Shown: positions 16,428 through 24,686 of the stretch, in pieces
Layout: the number at the start of each line of letters is the position of its first letter
Numbering within the stretch: the stretch's first letter is position 1
DNA from: Bacteroidales bacterium Bact_09
GTDB lineage: Bacteria; Bacteroidota; Bacteroidia; Bacteroidales; UBA932
Assembly (NCBI GenBank): GCA_001603455.1
Contig: LUZA01000004.1
Location: 1 to 53,073 of the forward strand
Reading direction: 5' to 3'
Length of the DNA stretch: 53,073 bases
Notes under the pieces: generated by a model
Database searches by the model: none
Told to the model about the DNA's origin: nothing
Seen by the model: the letters and a program-made list of their open reading frames with translations, nothing else
Made by a program: the position numbers and the translations under genes

Positions 16428-16888
16428 TGTTTTACCCAAACCTGACGTTCTATTGCCTGATCCAGAGAAATGAGCGTTTCGGTCTGGATGACCGAGGGAA
16501 TATTCCGGATGATATCTATAAGGACTTCCATCAAATGGTCGTGATCCCGACAATAAAGTTTCAGCCACAAAGCATATTTTCCTGTAACAAAATGACATTC
16601 AACCACTTCTGATATACTCTTGAGTGCCTCTATCACGGTGGGATATTGGTTTGCCTGTGCGAGTTGGATACCTACAAAAGCACACACGTTCAGACCAAGG
16701 GTCTGGGGTTTGACAAGCAACCGGGACCCGGTAATGACCCCAAGGGCTTCCATTTTTTTAACCCGCTGATGTATAGCAGCCCCTGAAACGCCACATTCAC
16801 GGGCAATCTCAAGGAAAGGCATACGCGCATTCTTGACCAGAAACGCTAAAATTTTCTGGTCTGTAGCATCGATCTGATACTTGGACAT
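16424..16888 (-). CDS. Lrp/AsnC-family transcription regulator
   Basis: This 154-residue protein has an N-terminal winged helix-turn-helix: IDATDQKILAFLVKNARMPFLEIARE, then CGVSGAAIHQRVKKMEALGVI. A C-terminal RAM ligand-binding/oligomerisation domain ends at residue 154. Proteins of this family bind amino acids or related small molecules and act as octamers on DNA. Its stop codon is fused to the purH start (ATGA), so regulator and first operon enzyme are made together. The ligand cannot be read from the sequence. It has its own -7 element (16917-16910) inside the end of the upstream gene. Confidence 0.93.
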   Translation of the reverse strand: MSKYQIDATDQKILAFLVKNARMPFLEIARECGVSGAAIHQRVKKMEALGVITGSRLLVKPQTLGLNVCAFVGIQLAQANQYPTVIEALKSISEVVECHFVTGKYALWLKLYCRDHDHLMEVLIDIIRNIPSVIQTETLISLDQAIERQVWVKQ

Positions 16889-16909
16889 AATAATTTTTCG
16901 TTTGGTCTG

Positions 16910-16917
16910 TAAAGTTA
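16910..16917 (-). promoter_or_regulatory. -7 element for the regulator-purH-mre operon
   Basis: TAACTTTA (minus, 16917-16910) matches TAnnTTT(G/A) and overlaps the TAA stop codon of the upstream arginase-like gene. It ends 21 bases before the regulator ATG at 16888. This suggests an internal promoter that can uncouple the purH-mre block from topA transcription. Confidence 0.45.
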
Positions 16918-17907
16918 TGAAAAATTATTAGACTTCTGATAGTAAAACAGCCATTTCATAGGTATTTCGCCCTTGCATGCCATTACGTATTCCCCTGTAG
17001 AGCAAGAAATGTACGAGGGTTTGTCCGGCTGCTTACTATTTGGAACTTCCATCCACCATCTTCCACTTTTTCTGGATTGCAGAAAAACGAGTTCCTGACC
17101 GTCTTCTCCCATTTGGACAGCCTTTCTGTAGAAGGAGGCAGGATCTTCCTGCGGATGCTCGTCAGTTGAAATAGCCAGTCCTTCCGTCAGATGCCAGATG
17201 ATCTGAGCGTTTAGGCGGGCTATCTGGGATCCACCCTTGCATTTGCCGGGGTAACCGTATACCACGGCCAGGCGAAAATGACGGGAAAGTCCCATATACC
17301 TTGCCAGCGTACAGATCTCTTCTGCATACAGTCCGTTGGGTGTGGTATCGTTCCCGTCGGGGACGTCTGCATGACGGACGCACCGCATGTCTATTAAGTG
17401 CAGAGATGCTTCCCTGAGCAGGGGTTCGGCGGTGCCGGGATTATCCCTGAATTCACCCAAGCGAAGCGTTTCTATATACTTATCAGAGAGCGTTTCCAGG
17501 ATTCCCGGATCGGTCAGATACCGCTGGTATCCCAGCCAGGTAAAATAGCGGGGGACAGATCTTTCCAGGAGCTCGGTAACGGGATCGGGATTCTCCGTGC
17601 CCCTCGACACCAGGCTTACACGTACTTCGCCTTGCAGAAAGGCGGTCATCTGCGGGGTATCGTTCCCGTACATGACTATGCAGGGAATGCGCATTTTTTC
17701 AGCAACAGACAAAACCACGGGCATACGAGTCTCTAATGTATCTTCAATATAATATATGCGAGAATGGCTTTGCGGATAAAGCTTTTTCAATTCATTGAGG
17801 ATTTCTCCTCCCTTGCCGGTGAATATCACGATGGCTGTACAGGGGGGCATGTCTTCGCAGAGTGCGTCTGCATGAAGATGTTCCAGGGGAAAACGTTTTT
17901 CACTCAT
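16915..17907 (-). CDS. Arginase/formiminoglutamase-like protein, probable pseudoenzyme
   Basis: This 330-residue protein resembles the Bacteroidota ureohydrolase family. The best match is the segment LIDMRCVRHADVPDGNDTTP with the following NGLYAEEICTLARYMGLS. In active members the corresponding metal site has Asp-x-Asp and an upstream GGDHS motif. Here the second Asp is Arg (DMR), and no GGDHS is visible. The N-terminus keeps only a Gly-rich FTGKGGE stretch. A catalytic role therefore looks unlikely; a structural or regulatory role is inferred. The start overlaps topA by eight bases, so it is translated with topoisomerase I. Confidence 0.7.
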   Translation of the reverse strand: MSEKRFPLEHLHADALCEDMPPCTAIVIFTGKGGEILNELKKLYPQSHSRIYYIEDTLETRMPVVLSVAEKMRIPCIVMYGNDTPQMTAFLQGEVRVSLVSRGTENPDPVTELLERSVPRYFTWLGYQRYLTDPGILETLSDKYIETLRLGEFRDNPGTAEPLLREASLHLIDMRCVRHADVPDGNDTTPNGLYAEEICTLARYMGLSRHFRLAVVYGYPGKCKGGSQIARLNAQIIWHLTEGLAISTDEHPQEDPASFYRKAVQMGEDGQELVFLQSRKSGRWWMEVPNSKQPDKPSYISCSTGEYVMACKGEIPMKWLFYYQKSNNFS

Positions 17908-20194
17908 TGTCTTTCTTTTGAATGAGATTCCTGCAATCCTCCAGGGTCAGGCTTTCGGGATCTGTCCCCTTTGGTATCCTGTAGTTCTTCTTGTTGTGAT
18001 TGATATAGGGACCATAGCGGCCTTTGAGAACCCGGATGTCCTGACCGGGAAACTCCAGGATATGCTTTTTGGCATCCTGTGCCACTGCCTGTTCTATCAG
18101 CTCTATGCTCCGCTCCGATGTGATCGTGTAGGGATCGTCTGTTTTTGACAGGGATACATATTTTCCCTGCCATTTGACATACGGTCCGAACCGGCCTGTA
18201 GAAACAATAACCGGCAGATCTTTGTACTGACCAAGTTCACGTGGAAGACGGAACAGCTGCAAGGCTTCTTCCAGGGTAATTGATTCGAGCAACTGTCCTT
18301 TCTGCAATCCGGCATAGCGTTTTTCGGGATCATCGCTGTTTCCCATCTGGGCCATGGCCCCAAATTTTCCCAGTCTTACAGTAACGGGTTTGCCTGTAAC
18401 AGGGTCGTTTCCCAGGAACCTTTCCCCGTTACCGGGGCGGGAAGTCTTGAGCGCCTGGTCCAGGGTTTCCCGGAAAGGTTTGTAAAAATCTTCAAGCATT
18501 TTGTTCCAGACGAGCTTCCCTGTTGCGATAAGGTCAAAATCCTCCTCTGCCCTGGCCGTGAAATTATAATCCACAATGGATGGAAAATGTTCCATCAAAA
18601 AATCGTTAACCAGAATCCCAATATCTTCGGGAAAAAGCTTTCCTCTTTCCTCCCCATAATTTTCCTTGCATTCCTTTCTGGTCACTTTGTCTCCTTCCAG
18701 CAGGATCTCTGTATATTTTCTCTTCTTGGCTGGGCGGTCTCCTTTGACCACATATTGTCTTTGTATAATGGTAGAGATGGTAGGCGCGTAAGTAGATGGA
18801 CGCCCAATACCCAGTTCTTCCAGTTTTTTGACCAGGCTGGCCTCTGTGTAACGGAACGGAGATTGGGCGAAGCGTTCTACAGCCTTGATCTGAGAAGCAT
18901 CCATGCTGTCGCCCTTCTCAAGGTAAGGCAACGTAGCGGATTGTTTTCCGTTGTTTTTCTCCTGATCATCGTCTGACGATTCGCGGTAAACTTTCAAAAA
19001 ACCATCAAAGGTCACGACTTCCCCCGTGGCCGTAAAAGATCCGGAGTTCCGTCCGTCTGTAATAACTATTCGTGTCTTATCTACCTGGGCATCTGACATT
19101 TGCGAAGCCAGGGTCCTTTTCCAGATCAGATCGTACAATTTCTTTTCGAGTGCGGTACCTTCTATACTATTCTGTTCCATAAAAGTGGGACGGATAGCTT
19201 CATGTGCTTCCTGCGCTCCTTTGGTGCGGGTAGCATATTGTCTTGTTTTGCTGTATTCGGAACCGAAAGAGCCGGTAATCATTTTTTTTGCCGAGGCAAG
19301 CGCTATTTTGGACAACTGCGTGGAGTCGGTACGCATGTATGTAATACGTCCCGATTCATAAAGACGTTGTGCCACACTCATAGTCTGGCTGACCGAGAAA
19401 CCCAGTTTACGGGAAGCTTCCTGTTGCAGGGTGGACGTGGTAAATGGAGGAGCCGGGCTTTTCCGCCCTTTCTTTTTTTCAATATCTGTGACCGTATAAT
19501 GCGCACCGACCAAGGATTTGAGAAAATCCTCCGCCTGATCTGCGGTGCGGAATCGTGTATCGAGCTCTGCCCTGAAAGGGTCGGTATTCCTGGCCGGACA
19601 GCTGAAATGTCCCTCTATACGGAATGAAGAGGATGAAACAAATTTTAAAATGTCCCGTTCCCGTTCCACAACAAGTCGCAGGGCCACAGACTGGACTCGT
19701 CCGGCAGAAAGGCGCGGTTTTACCTTTTTCCAAAGAATAGGTGAAACTTCATAGCCAACCAGTCGGTCCAGAACGCGTCTTGCCTGCTGGGCCATCACCA
19801 GGTTCATATCTATGTCCCGGGGATTGGCAATAGCTTGCAGGATAGCATCCTTGGTGATCTCGTGAAAGGCTATGCGCCGTGTCTTTTCATCGGGGATATT
19901 CAATGTTTCCTTCAAATGCCAGGCAATGGCCTCTCCTTCCCTGTCTTCATCCGAGGCAAGCCATACGATCGACGCATCGGCAGCGGCTTTGGTAAGTTTT
20001 TTGATCAACTCTTTTTTATCGGGAGGAATGACATACAGAGGAGTAAAACCCTGATCCAGGTCGATCCCAAGTTTTTTCTTTGAAAGGTCTCTTATGTGAC
20101 CAAAACTTGATGTAACCAAGTATTCTTCTCCCAGCACCTTGGCAATGGTCTTGGCCTTTGCCGGCGACTCCACAATAACCAGGTTTTTCTTCAT
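17900..20194 (-). CDS. topA: DNA topoisomerase I
   Basis: This type IA topoisomerase relaxes negative supercoils. The chosen start MKKNLVIVESPAKAKTIAKV gives about 764 residues; an ATG two codons upstream is also possible. The Toprim domain shows SDEDREGEAIAWHL. The catalytic tyrosine is in GRITYMRTDSTQLS near residue 286. Instead of Cys4 zinc fingers the C-terminus carries repeats of the form GRFGPYVKWQGKY and GRYGPYINHNKKNY, the Toprim C-terminal repeats of Bacteroidota enzymes. Divergent from PBP1A, it heads a long minus-strand block. Confidence 0.96.
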   Translation of the reverse strand: MKKNLVIVESPAKAKTIAKVLGEEYLVTSSFGHIRDLSKKKLGIDLDQGFTPLYVIPPDKKELIKKLTKAAADASIVWLASDEDREGEAIAWHLKETLNIPDEKTRRIAFHEITKDAILQAIANPRDIDMNLVMAQQARRVLDRLVGYEVSPILWKKVKPRLSAGRVQSVALRLVVERERDILKFVSSSSFRIEGHFSCPARNTDPFRAELDTRFRTADQAEDFLKSLVGAHYTVTDIEKKKGRKSPAPPFTTSTLQQEASRKLGFSVSQTMSVAQRLYESGRITYMRTDSTQLSKIALASAKKMITGSFGSEYSKTRQYATRTKGAQEAHEAIRPTFMEQNSIEGTALEKKLYDLIWKRTLASQMSDAQVDKTRIVITDGRNSGSFTATGEVVTFDGFLKVYRESSDDDQEKNNGKQSATLPYLEKGDSMDASQIKAVERFAQSPFRYTEASLVKKLEELGIGRPSTYAPTISTIIQRQYVVKGDRPAKKRKYTEILLEGDKVTRKECKENYGEERGKLFPEDIGILVNDFLMEHFPSIVDYNFTARAEEDFDLIATGKLVWNKMLEDFYKPFRETLDQALKTSRPGNGERFLGNDPVTGKPVTVRLGKFGAMAQMGNSDDPEKRYAGLQKGQLLESITLEEALQLFRLPRELGQYKDLPVIVSTGRFGPYVKWQGKYVSLSKTDDPYTITSERSIELIEQAVAQDAKKHILEFPGQDIRVLKGRYGPYINHNKKNYRIPKGTDPESLTLEDCRNLIQKKDNE

Positions 20195-20259
20195 ACGCAT
20201 TCTTTATCAGATGGTGCAAAGTAAGACATAAAGTAAGGTATATTCCAAATATTTATACG

Positions 20260-20267
20260 TAATTTTG
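20260..20267 (+). promoter_or_regulatory. -7 element for the PBP1A-ddl-prmC operon
   Basis: TAATTTTG matches TAnnTTTG and ends 20 bases before the PBP1A ATG at 20288. No good -33 TTG is visible at the expected distance. The rest of the 93-base gap to topA shows nothing else clear. Confidence 0.45.
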
Positions 20268-20287
20268 CAAGGCAACACATCTATCTT

Positions 20288-22645
20288 ATGAAGGAAAAGA
20301 CAAAAACAATATTTTGCAAGTGGCTGTGGATTATAGTTTTGATTCCTGTGGCAGGACTCATCCTTATGTTGTTCCTGGTAGGTGCCTTTACCAATATACC
20401 CTCTTTCCGGGTACTGGAGAACCCCAAGAACAACCTGGCCACTGAACTAATATCTGAAGACGGTGTGGTCATTGCGACCTTTCACGTGGAAAACCGTTCC
20501 TATGTACAATATGAAGATCTTTCAAAATCTTTGATAAACGCCGTTTTAGCAACGGAAGACATTCGCTTTTACCGTCATTCGGGCATTGATTTTCGTGCCC
20601 TGGCCCGGGTTGCGGTCAAATCCATCTTGTTGGGGCAGAGTAGCTCGGGAGGGGGCAGTACGCTTAGCCAGCAGGTAGCCAAGACGTTATATCCCAGGGA
20701 TACGACCGTTCACAGATTTCCGGGTGGTGCTGCCGTCAAAATGTTGGTAATAAAAATGAAAGAATGGATCACTGCCGTAAAACTGGAGCGCAACTATACA
20801 AAAGAAGAATTGCTAACCATGTACCTGAACTCGGTATTCTATGGAAGCAATGCATACGGTATCCGGACAGCCGCCTCGACCTTTTTTGACAAGCATCCTT
20901 CACAGCTGACCATAGAAGAAGCGGCTACCTTGGTAGGAATAGTGAACAAGCCCACCCGGTACAATCCCGTATTGAATTATGCATCTTCCCTGCGCAGGAG
21001 GAATCATGTGATATCGCAAATGAGTAAATACAAATTCATTGACCGGCAGGAAGCAGACTCCCTGATGTCGCTGCCGATCATGCTGAATTATACTACCCAG
21101 GATCACAATGCCGGGCTGGCTCCATATTTCCGGGATATGCTCAGGCGGGTGATGAGCGCCAAAGAGCCAGAAAGAAAGAACTATACCTACGAGGAACATT
21201 ATCTGGAAGATCTTGATCTGTGGGAAAACGACCCCCTGTACGGATGGCTGAACAAGAATCTGAAACCTGACGGATCTGCTTACGATCTGGATCGGGACGG
21301 ACTGAAGATCTATACCACCATCAATGCCCGGATGCAACTTTATGCCAACCAGGCCATCGAGGAACATCTGGGAACATACCTCCAACCCACTTTTAACCGG
21401 GAGCTGAGGTATAAGCGCAACAAACCATTTTCGAACGATGTTCCGGCAGAAGTGCTGGATCTTGTAATGAGACAGGCTATCCGTTGGAGTGACCGTTATC
21501 GTAATATGAAGAGCGACGGAGCCGGTGACCAGGAAATTGACAAGGCTTTCAGAACAAAAACATCCATGCGGGTGTTTTCCTGGAACGGAAAAGACGGGAC
21601 GTATGCTACAGATACCATGCTTACCCCAAGGGATTCCATACTGCATTACAAATCGTTCCTGCGTGGGGCAATCATGGCAATGGAACCGGGAACGGGTCAC
21701 ATAAAAGCCTACGTTGGGGGGCCAAATTACAGGTATTTTAAATACGACAATGCCAGTCAGGGAAGACGGCAGGTGGGCTCTACCATCAAACCGTTCCTGT
21801 ATTCACTGGCCATGCAGGAAGGCTGGACGCCCTGCGATGTGGTGGTCAATGTGCCACAGACCTTTATTGTGGGAGATACGACCTGGACTCCTGAAAGCGT
21901 TGACAAACCCGAATGGATCGGGAAAAAGGTCACCCTCAAGTGGGGACTGACCAAAAGCAGCAACAACATTTCGGCATACCTTATGAAACAGTTCGGACCC
22001 GAAGCGATGGTGACCATGTGCCATAAACTGGGAATTAAGAGTCACCTGGACCCTGTAGTATCGCTTTGTCTGGGACCGGCGGACCTGCGCCTGTACGAGA
22101 TGGTCGCCGCTTACAACACTTTTGCCAATAAAGGAGTCTATGTAGAACCATTCCTGGTTACCCGTATTGAGGATAACAGCGGCAACCTGCTGGGATCTTT
22201 CAGTCCACGCAAACGGGAAGCCATAGGGGAACATACTGCATATCTGATGGTAAACTTGTTGCAAGGGGTAGTCAATGAAGGTACGGCCATCAGGATACGT
22301 GCCCTGTACCTGCCGCGGGGAACAGTGGCAGGCAAGACAGGGACTACCAACGATCAGGCAGACGGATGGTTCATGGGCATAACCCCCAGACTGACGGCTG
22401 GCGTATGGGTGGGGGCAGAAGACCGCCAGGTGCATTTTGAATCGCTTGCCCTGGGAGGCGGGTCCAATATGGCACTACCCATTTGGGGTATATTTATGAA
22501 AAAAGTTATGAACGATCCATCGTTGGGATTTTCCGAGGAAGACCAATTCACTGCGCCTCCGGGATTTGATATTTCCCTGAACTGTGATGGTTCTGACCAG
22601 GATATTGACCAACAGCAACGCCGGATAAACAACTTTTTCAATTGA
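20288..22645 (+). CDS. Class A penicillin-binding protein 1A
   Basis: This is a bifunctional peptidoglycan glycosyltransferase and transpeptidase. The 785-residue protein has an N-terminal membrane anchor (about residues 14-35). The GT51 domain has TEDIRFYRHSGIDF and GGGSTLSQQVAKTLY. The transpeptidase domain has GSTIKPF (SxxK), SSNNIS (SxN) and KTGTTNDQ (KTG). It ends in a short Asp/Gln-rich tail. Its stop overlaps the ribosome entry region of ddl, and the three-gene unit PBP1A-ddl-prmC looks like one operon. Confidence 0.95.
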   Translation: MKEKTKTIFCKWLWIIVLIPVAGLILMLFLVGAFTNIPSFRVLENPKNNLATELISEDGVVIATFHVENRSYVQYEDLSKSLINAVLATEDIRFYRHSGIDFRALARVAVKSILLGQSSSGGGSTLSQQVAKTLYPRDTTVHRFPGGAAVKMLVIKMKEWITAVKLERNYTKEELLTMYLNSVFYGSNAYGIRTAASTFFDKHPSQLTIEEAATLVGIVNKPTRYNPVLNYASSLRRRNHVISQMSKYKFIDRQEADSLMSLPIMLNYTTQDHNAGLAPYFRDMLRRVMSAKEPERKNYTYEEHYLEDLDLWENDPLYGWLNKNLKPDGSAYDLDRDGLKIYTTINARMQLYANQAIEEHLGTYLQPTFNRELRYKRNKPFSNDVPAEVLDLVMRQAIRWSDRYRNMKSDGAGDQEIDKAFRTKTSMRVFSWNGKDGTYATDTMLTPRDSILHYKSFLRGAIMAMEPGTGHIKAYVGGPNYRYFKYDNASQGRRQVGSTIKPFLYSLAMQEGWTPCDVVVNVPQTFIVGDTTWTPESVDKPEWIGKKVTLKWGLTKSSNNISAYLMKQFGPEAMVTMCHKLGIKSHLDPVVSLCLGPADLRLYEMVAAYNTFANKGVYVEPFLVTRIEDNSGNLLGSFSPRKREAIGEHTAYLMVNLLQGVVNEGTAIRIRALYLPRGTVAGKTGTTNDQADGWFMGITPRLTAGVWVGAEDRQVHFESLALGGGSNMALPIWGIFMKKVMNDPSLGFSEEDQFTAPPGFDISLNCDGSDQDIDQQQRRINNFFN

Positions 22646-22647
22646 CC

Positions 22648-23655
22648 ATGAACGTAGCCCTGATATACGGAGGCAATTCCTCCGAACGTGAGATTTCCGT
22701 CATGAGCGGAAAGCATATAGCCGGACATTTATCCGGCGGTAACCGGAATGTGTTTGAAATTGATATCTATCAGACAAAATGGAAACTGGTGGCTGTGAAC
22801 GGGCAGGAAATTCAGCCGGTAGAGGTAGACAAAAACGGGTTTACGGTTATATGGGAAGGGGAACGGGTCTTTTTTGACGTAGCTCTGTTGATGATCCACG
22901 GTACACCCGGAGAAGATGGTCTTTTTATTTCCTATCTCGAAATGATGGGCATTCCCCATACGGGATGCCCGGCTAGGGTTGCCCTGTTGGCATTCGATAA
23001 ATACGCCTGTAAGTGTTTTTTACGCAGGGCAGGTGTGCGAATGCCCCGGGATTTCAGAATCACAGCAAACACACCGTCTGACTCATGGATTGAGCAAGCT
23101 GCCGGGATTCTGGGCCCCATGCCCTGGTTTGTCAAACCTGTTGCCGGCGGTTCCAGTTTTGGGGTATCTAAGGTGTGCGATACTGCAGAGTTGCTGCCTG
23201 CCGTAGAAAATGCCCTGAAAGAAGACAGGGTTGTGTTGATAGAAGAATTCATAGACGGGACAGAGGTTACCAATGGGTACATGAAAACAGCTGTCAGAGA
23301 ATACGTGCTGCCCGTTACCGAAATTGTGCCCCACAGCCAGTGTAGTTTCTTCGATTACAATGCCAAATATAAAGGAGCTTCCACCGAGATCACCCCGGCC
23401 CGTATTTCCCCCGAAATGACCAGCCGGGTGCAACAGACCACAGAGTTGATTTATGATACCCTTTTATGCAGAGGGGTCATACGGGTGGATTACATCGTTC
23501 GCGGTTCCGATTTGTACTTTCTGGAAGTCAACACTGTTCCCGGCATGACAACGCGGAGCCTGGTCCCTCAGGAAATCGAAGCGGCAGGAATGACGTTGCA
23601 GGAATTTCTGGATGAACTAATCCGTTCTGTCATAGATGAACATCAAAGAATTTAA
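22648..23655 (+). CDS. ddl: D-alanine--D-alanine ligase
   Basis: This ATP-grasp enzyme makes the D-Ala-D-Ala dipeptide of the peptidoglycan stem. MNVALIYGGNSSEREIS opens the protein. VKPVAGGSSFGVSKV and EVNTVPGMTTRSLVPQ are the ATP/metal and substrate motifs. The 335-residue size is normal. I chose the ATG at 22648 over a TTG at 22642, which overlaps the upstream stop. The last 20 bases overlap prmC in another frame. Confidence 0.96.
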   Translation: MNVALIYGGNSSEREISVMSGKHIAGHLSGGNRNVFEIDIYQTKWKLVAVNGQEIQPVEVDKNGFTVIWEGERVFFDVALLMIHGTPGEDGLFISYLEMMGIPHTGCPARVALLAFDKYACKCFLRRAGVRMPRDFRITANTPSDSWIEQAAGILGPMPWFVKPVAGGSSFGVSKVCDTAELLPAVENALKEDRVVLIEEFIDGTEVTNGYMKTAVREYVLPVTEIVPHSQCSFFDYNAKYKGASTEITPARISPEMTSRVQQTTELIYDTLLCRGVIRVDYIVRGSDLYFLEVNTVPGMTTRSLVPQEIEAAGMTLQEFLDELIRSVIDEHQRI

Positions 23656-24502
23656 GGAATATGCCCGGTTACGGCTGGGGTCTTCGCGGGAACGCCCGGA
23701 ACTACGTTTCCTGATAAGTGCACTTCTGGCCCAACTGGCCGGTGTCCCCAATTACTGGTACCATACCCGTGAAGATTACGTTATTTCTTCCCATGCAGAA
23801 GAAACTCTGCTACAGGCCGTTGATCAGGCCGCCCTGGGAAAACCCCTGCAGTATATACTGGGCTGGGTACCTTTTGGGGATTGCCGCATAAGGGTAGATC
23901 AACGCGTATTGATACCCCGACCCGAAACGGAAGAAATGTGGCACAGGGCAAAAAACATTCCGGGCATCGTACTGGATGCCTGCACCGGCAGTGGCTGCCT
24001 GGCCATAGCCCTGAAAAAGAAAAGACCCGGGACCCCGGTTTATGCTTTTGATATCAGTCGGGATGCTTTGGACCTGGCTGCCGAGAATGCAGCCCTGAAC
24101 GGGGTTGACGTACGTTTTTTCCGTGCCGATCTTTCAGATTTGTCCCAGGTAGAAAAAAACGCCATGTCTGCCGGACTGGAAAAACATTCTCTCGGACTTC
24201 TGATCGCCAATCCTCCTTATGTTACCGAAAAGGAAAAACAGGAGATGTCCCGCGAAGTATTATGCTTTGAACCACATCAGGCACTTTTCGTCCCCGATCA
24301 CGATCCACTTTATCATTACAGGCAACTGGCCATCCTGGGCCGCCATTATCTGAAGTCCGGGGGGAAGTTCCTGGCAGAGATCAATCAGGCTTATGGCCGG
24401 GAGATTCGTTTGCTGATACGGAAAGAAGGGTATAGAGACATTCAGGTGCACAAAGACCTGAATGAAAAAAAAAGATTTATTAAAGCCATGTGGATACAAT
24501 AA
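23636..24502 (+). CDS. prmC: Release factor glutamine methyltransferase
   Basis: PrmC methylates the GGQ glutamine of release factors RF1/RF2. The 288-residue protein has a helical N-terminal domain, the GKPLQYILGWVPFGD segment, and RVLIPRPETEE. A SAM-binding DACTGSGCLAIAL follows, then the catalytic ANPPYVTEKE (NPPY). The start lies 20 bases inside ddl, so the two are likely translationally linked. Its TAA stop is at the edge of a perfect 14-base A/T palindrome (24501-24514) just upstream of the trp leader promoter. Confidence 0.94.
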   Translation: MNIKEFKEYARLRLGSSRERPELRFLISALLAQLAGVPNYWYHTREDYVISSHAEETLLQAVDQAALGKPLQYILGWVPFGDCRIRVDQRVLIPRPETEEMWHRAKNIPGIVLDACTGSGCLAIALKKKRPGTPVYAFDISRDALDLAAENAALNGVDVRFFRADLSDLSQVEKNAMSAGLEKHSLGLLIANPPYVTEKEKQEMSREVLCFEPHQALFVPDHDPLYHYRQLAILGRHYLKSGGKFLAEINQAYGREIRLLIRKEGYRDIQVHKDLNEKKRFIKAMWIQ

Positions 24503-24513
24503 AAAATATTTTT

Positions 24514-24521
24514 TATATTTG
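24514..24521 (+). promoter_or_regulatory. -7 element for the trp leader and trpB2
   Basis: TATATTTG matches TAnnTTTG and ends seven bases before the leader-peptide ATG at 24529, so the transcript has almost no leader before the peptide. An A/T palindrome (24501-24514) lies immediately upstream and may help opening or act as an UP-like element. Confidence 0.6.
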
Positions 24522-24528
24522 TACCGTA

Positions 24529-24603
24529 ATGAAAAAAATCGCTATGATCAACAGATGGTGGTGGCAGGGAGAAGTTCCTTTCTGCGTTGCATCTGTGGCA
24601 TAG
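24529..24603 (+). CDS. Trp leader peptide with three consecutive Trp codons
   Basis: A 24-codon frame begins MKKIAMINRWWWQG and ends at TAG 24601-24603. The three TGG codons lie at 24556-24564. Three adjacent Trp codons in a short frame right after a promoter and before a U-tailed hairpin are the hallmark of ribosome-mediated trp attenuation. A hairpin (24564-24571 with 24578-24585, two G-U pairs) starts on the last base of the third Trp codon, so a ribosome stalled there would break it. The peptide itself is not expected to have another role. Confidence 0.85.
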   Translation: MKKIAMINRWWWQGEVPFCVASVA

Positions 24604-24664
24604 TATAAATACCCGATTTATTAACCGTAAGTGCCCTCTTGCTACGCAAGGGGGCTTTTTTTTT
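24564..24664 (+). promoter_or_regulatory. Trp attenuator: pause hairpin, antiterminator and intrinsic terminator
   Basis: Three alternative helices can be drawn. Pause hairpin: 24564-24571 with 24578-24585. Antiterminator: TGCGTTGC (24583-24590) with GCTACGCA (24641-24648), seven of eight pairs, plus GGCA (24597-24600) with TGCC (24632-24635). Terminator: 24633-24642 with 24646-24655, ten pairs including one G-U, loop TAC, then nine T (24656-24664). Segment 2 is shared by the first two helices and segment 3 by the last two, the classical attenuator logic. Stalling at Trp codons would favour the antiterminator and trpB2 expression. Helices were drawn by eye. Confidence 0.8.
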
Positions 24665-24686
24665 AAAACTTATTTAATCAAAATGC

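Noticed and set aside
20217-20224. TTACTTTG upstream of topA as a -7 element
   Set aside because: It lacks the TA at the first two positions of TAnnTTTG, so I do not count it, although topA must have a promoter here.
20900-21700. Long open frames opposite to PBP1A and to pyrH-frr
   Set aside because: They are antisense shadows of strongly conserved genes and match no family.
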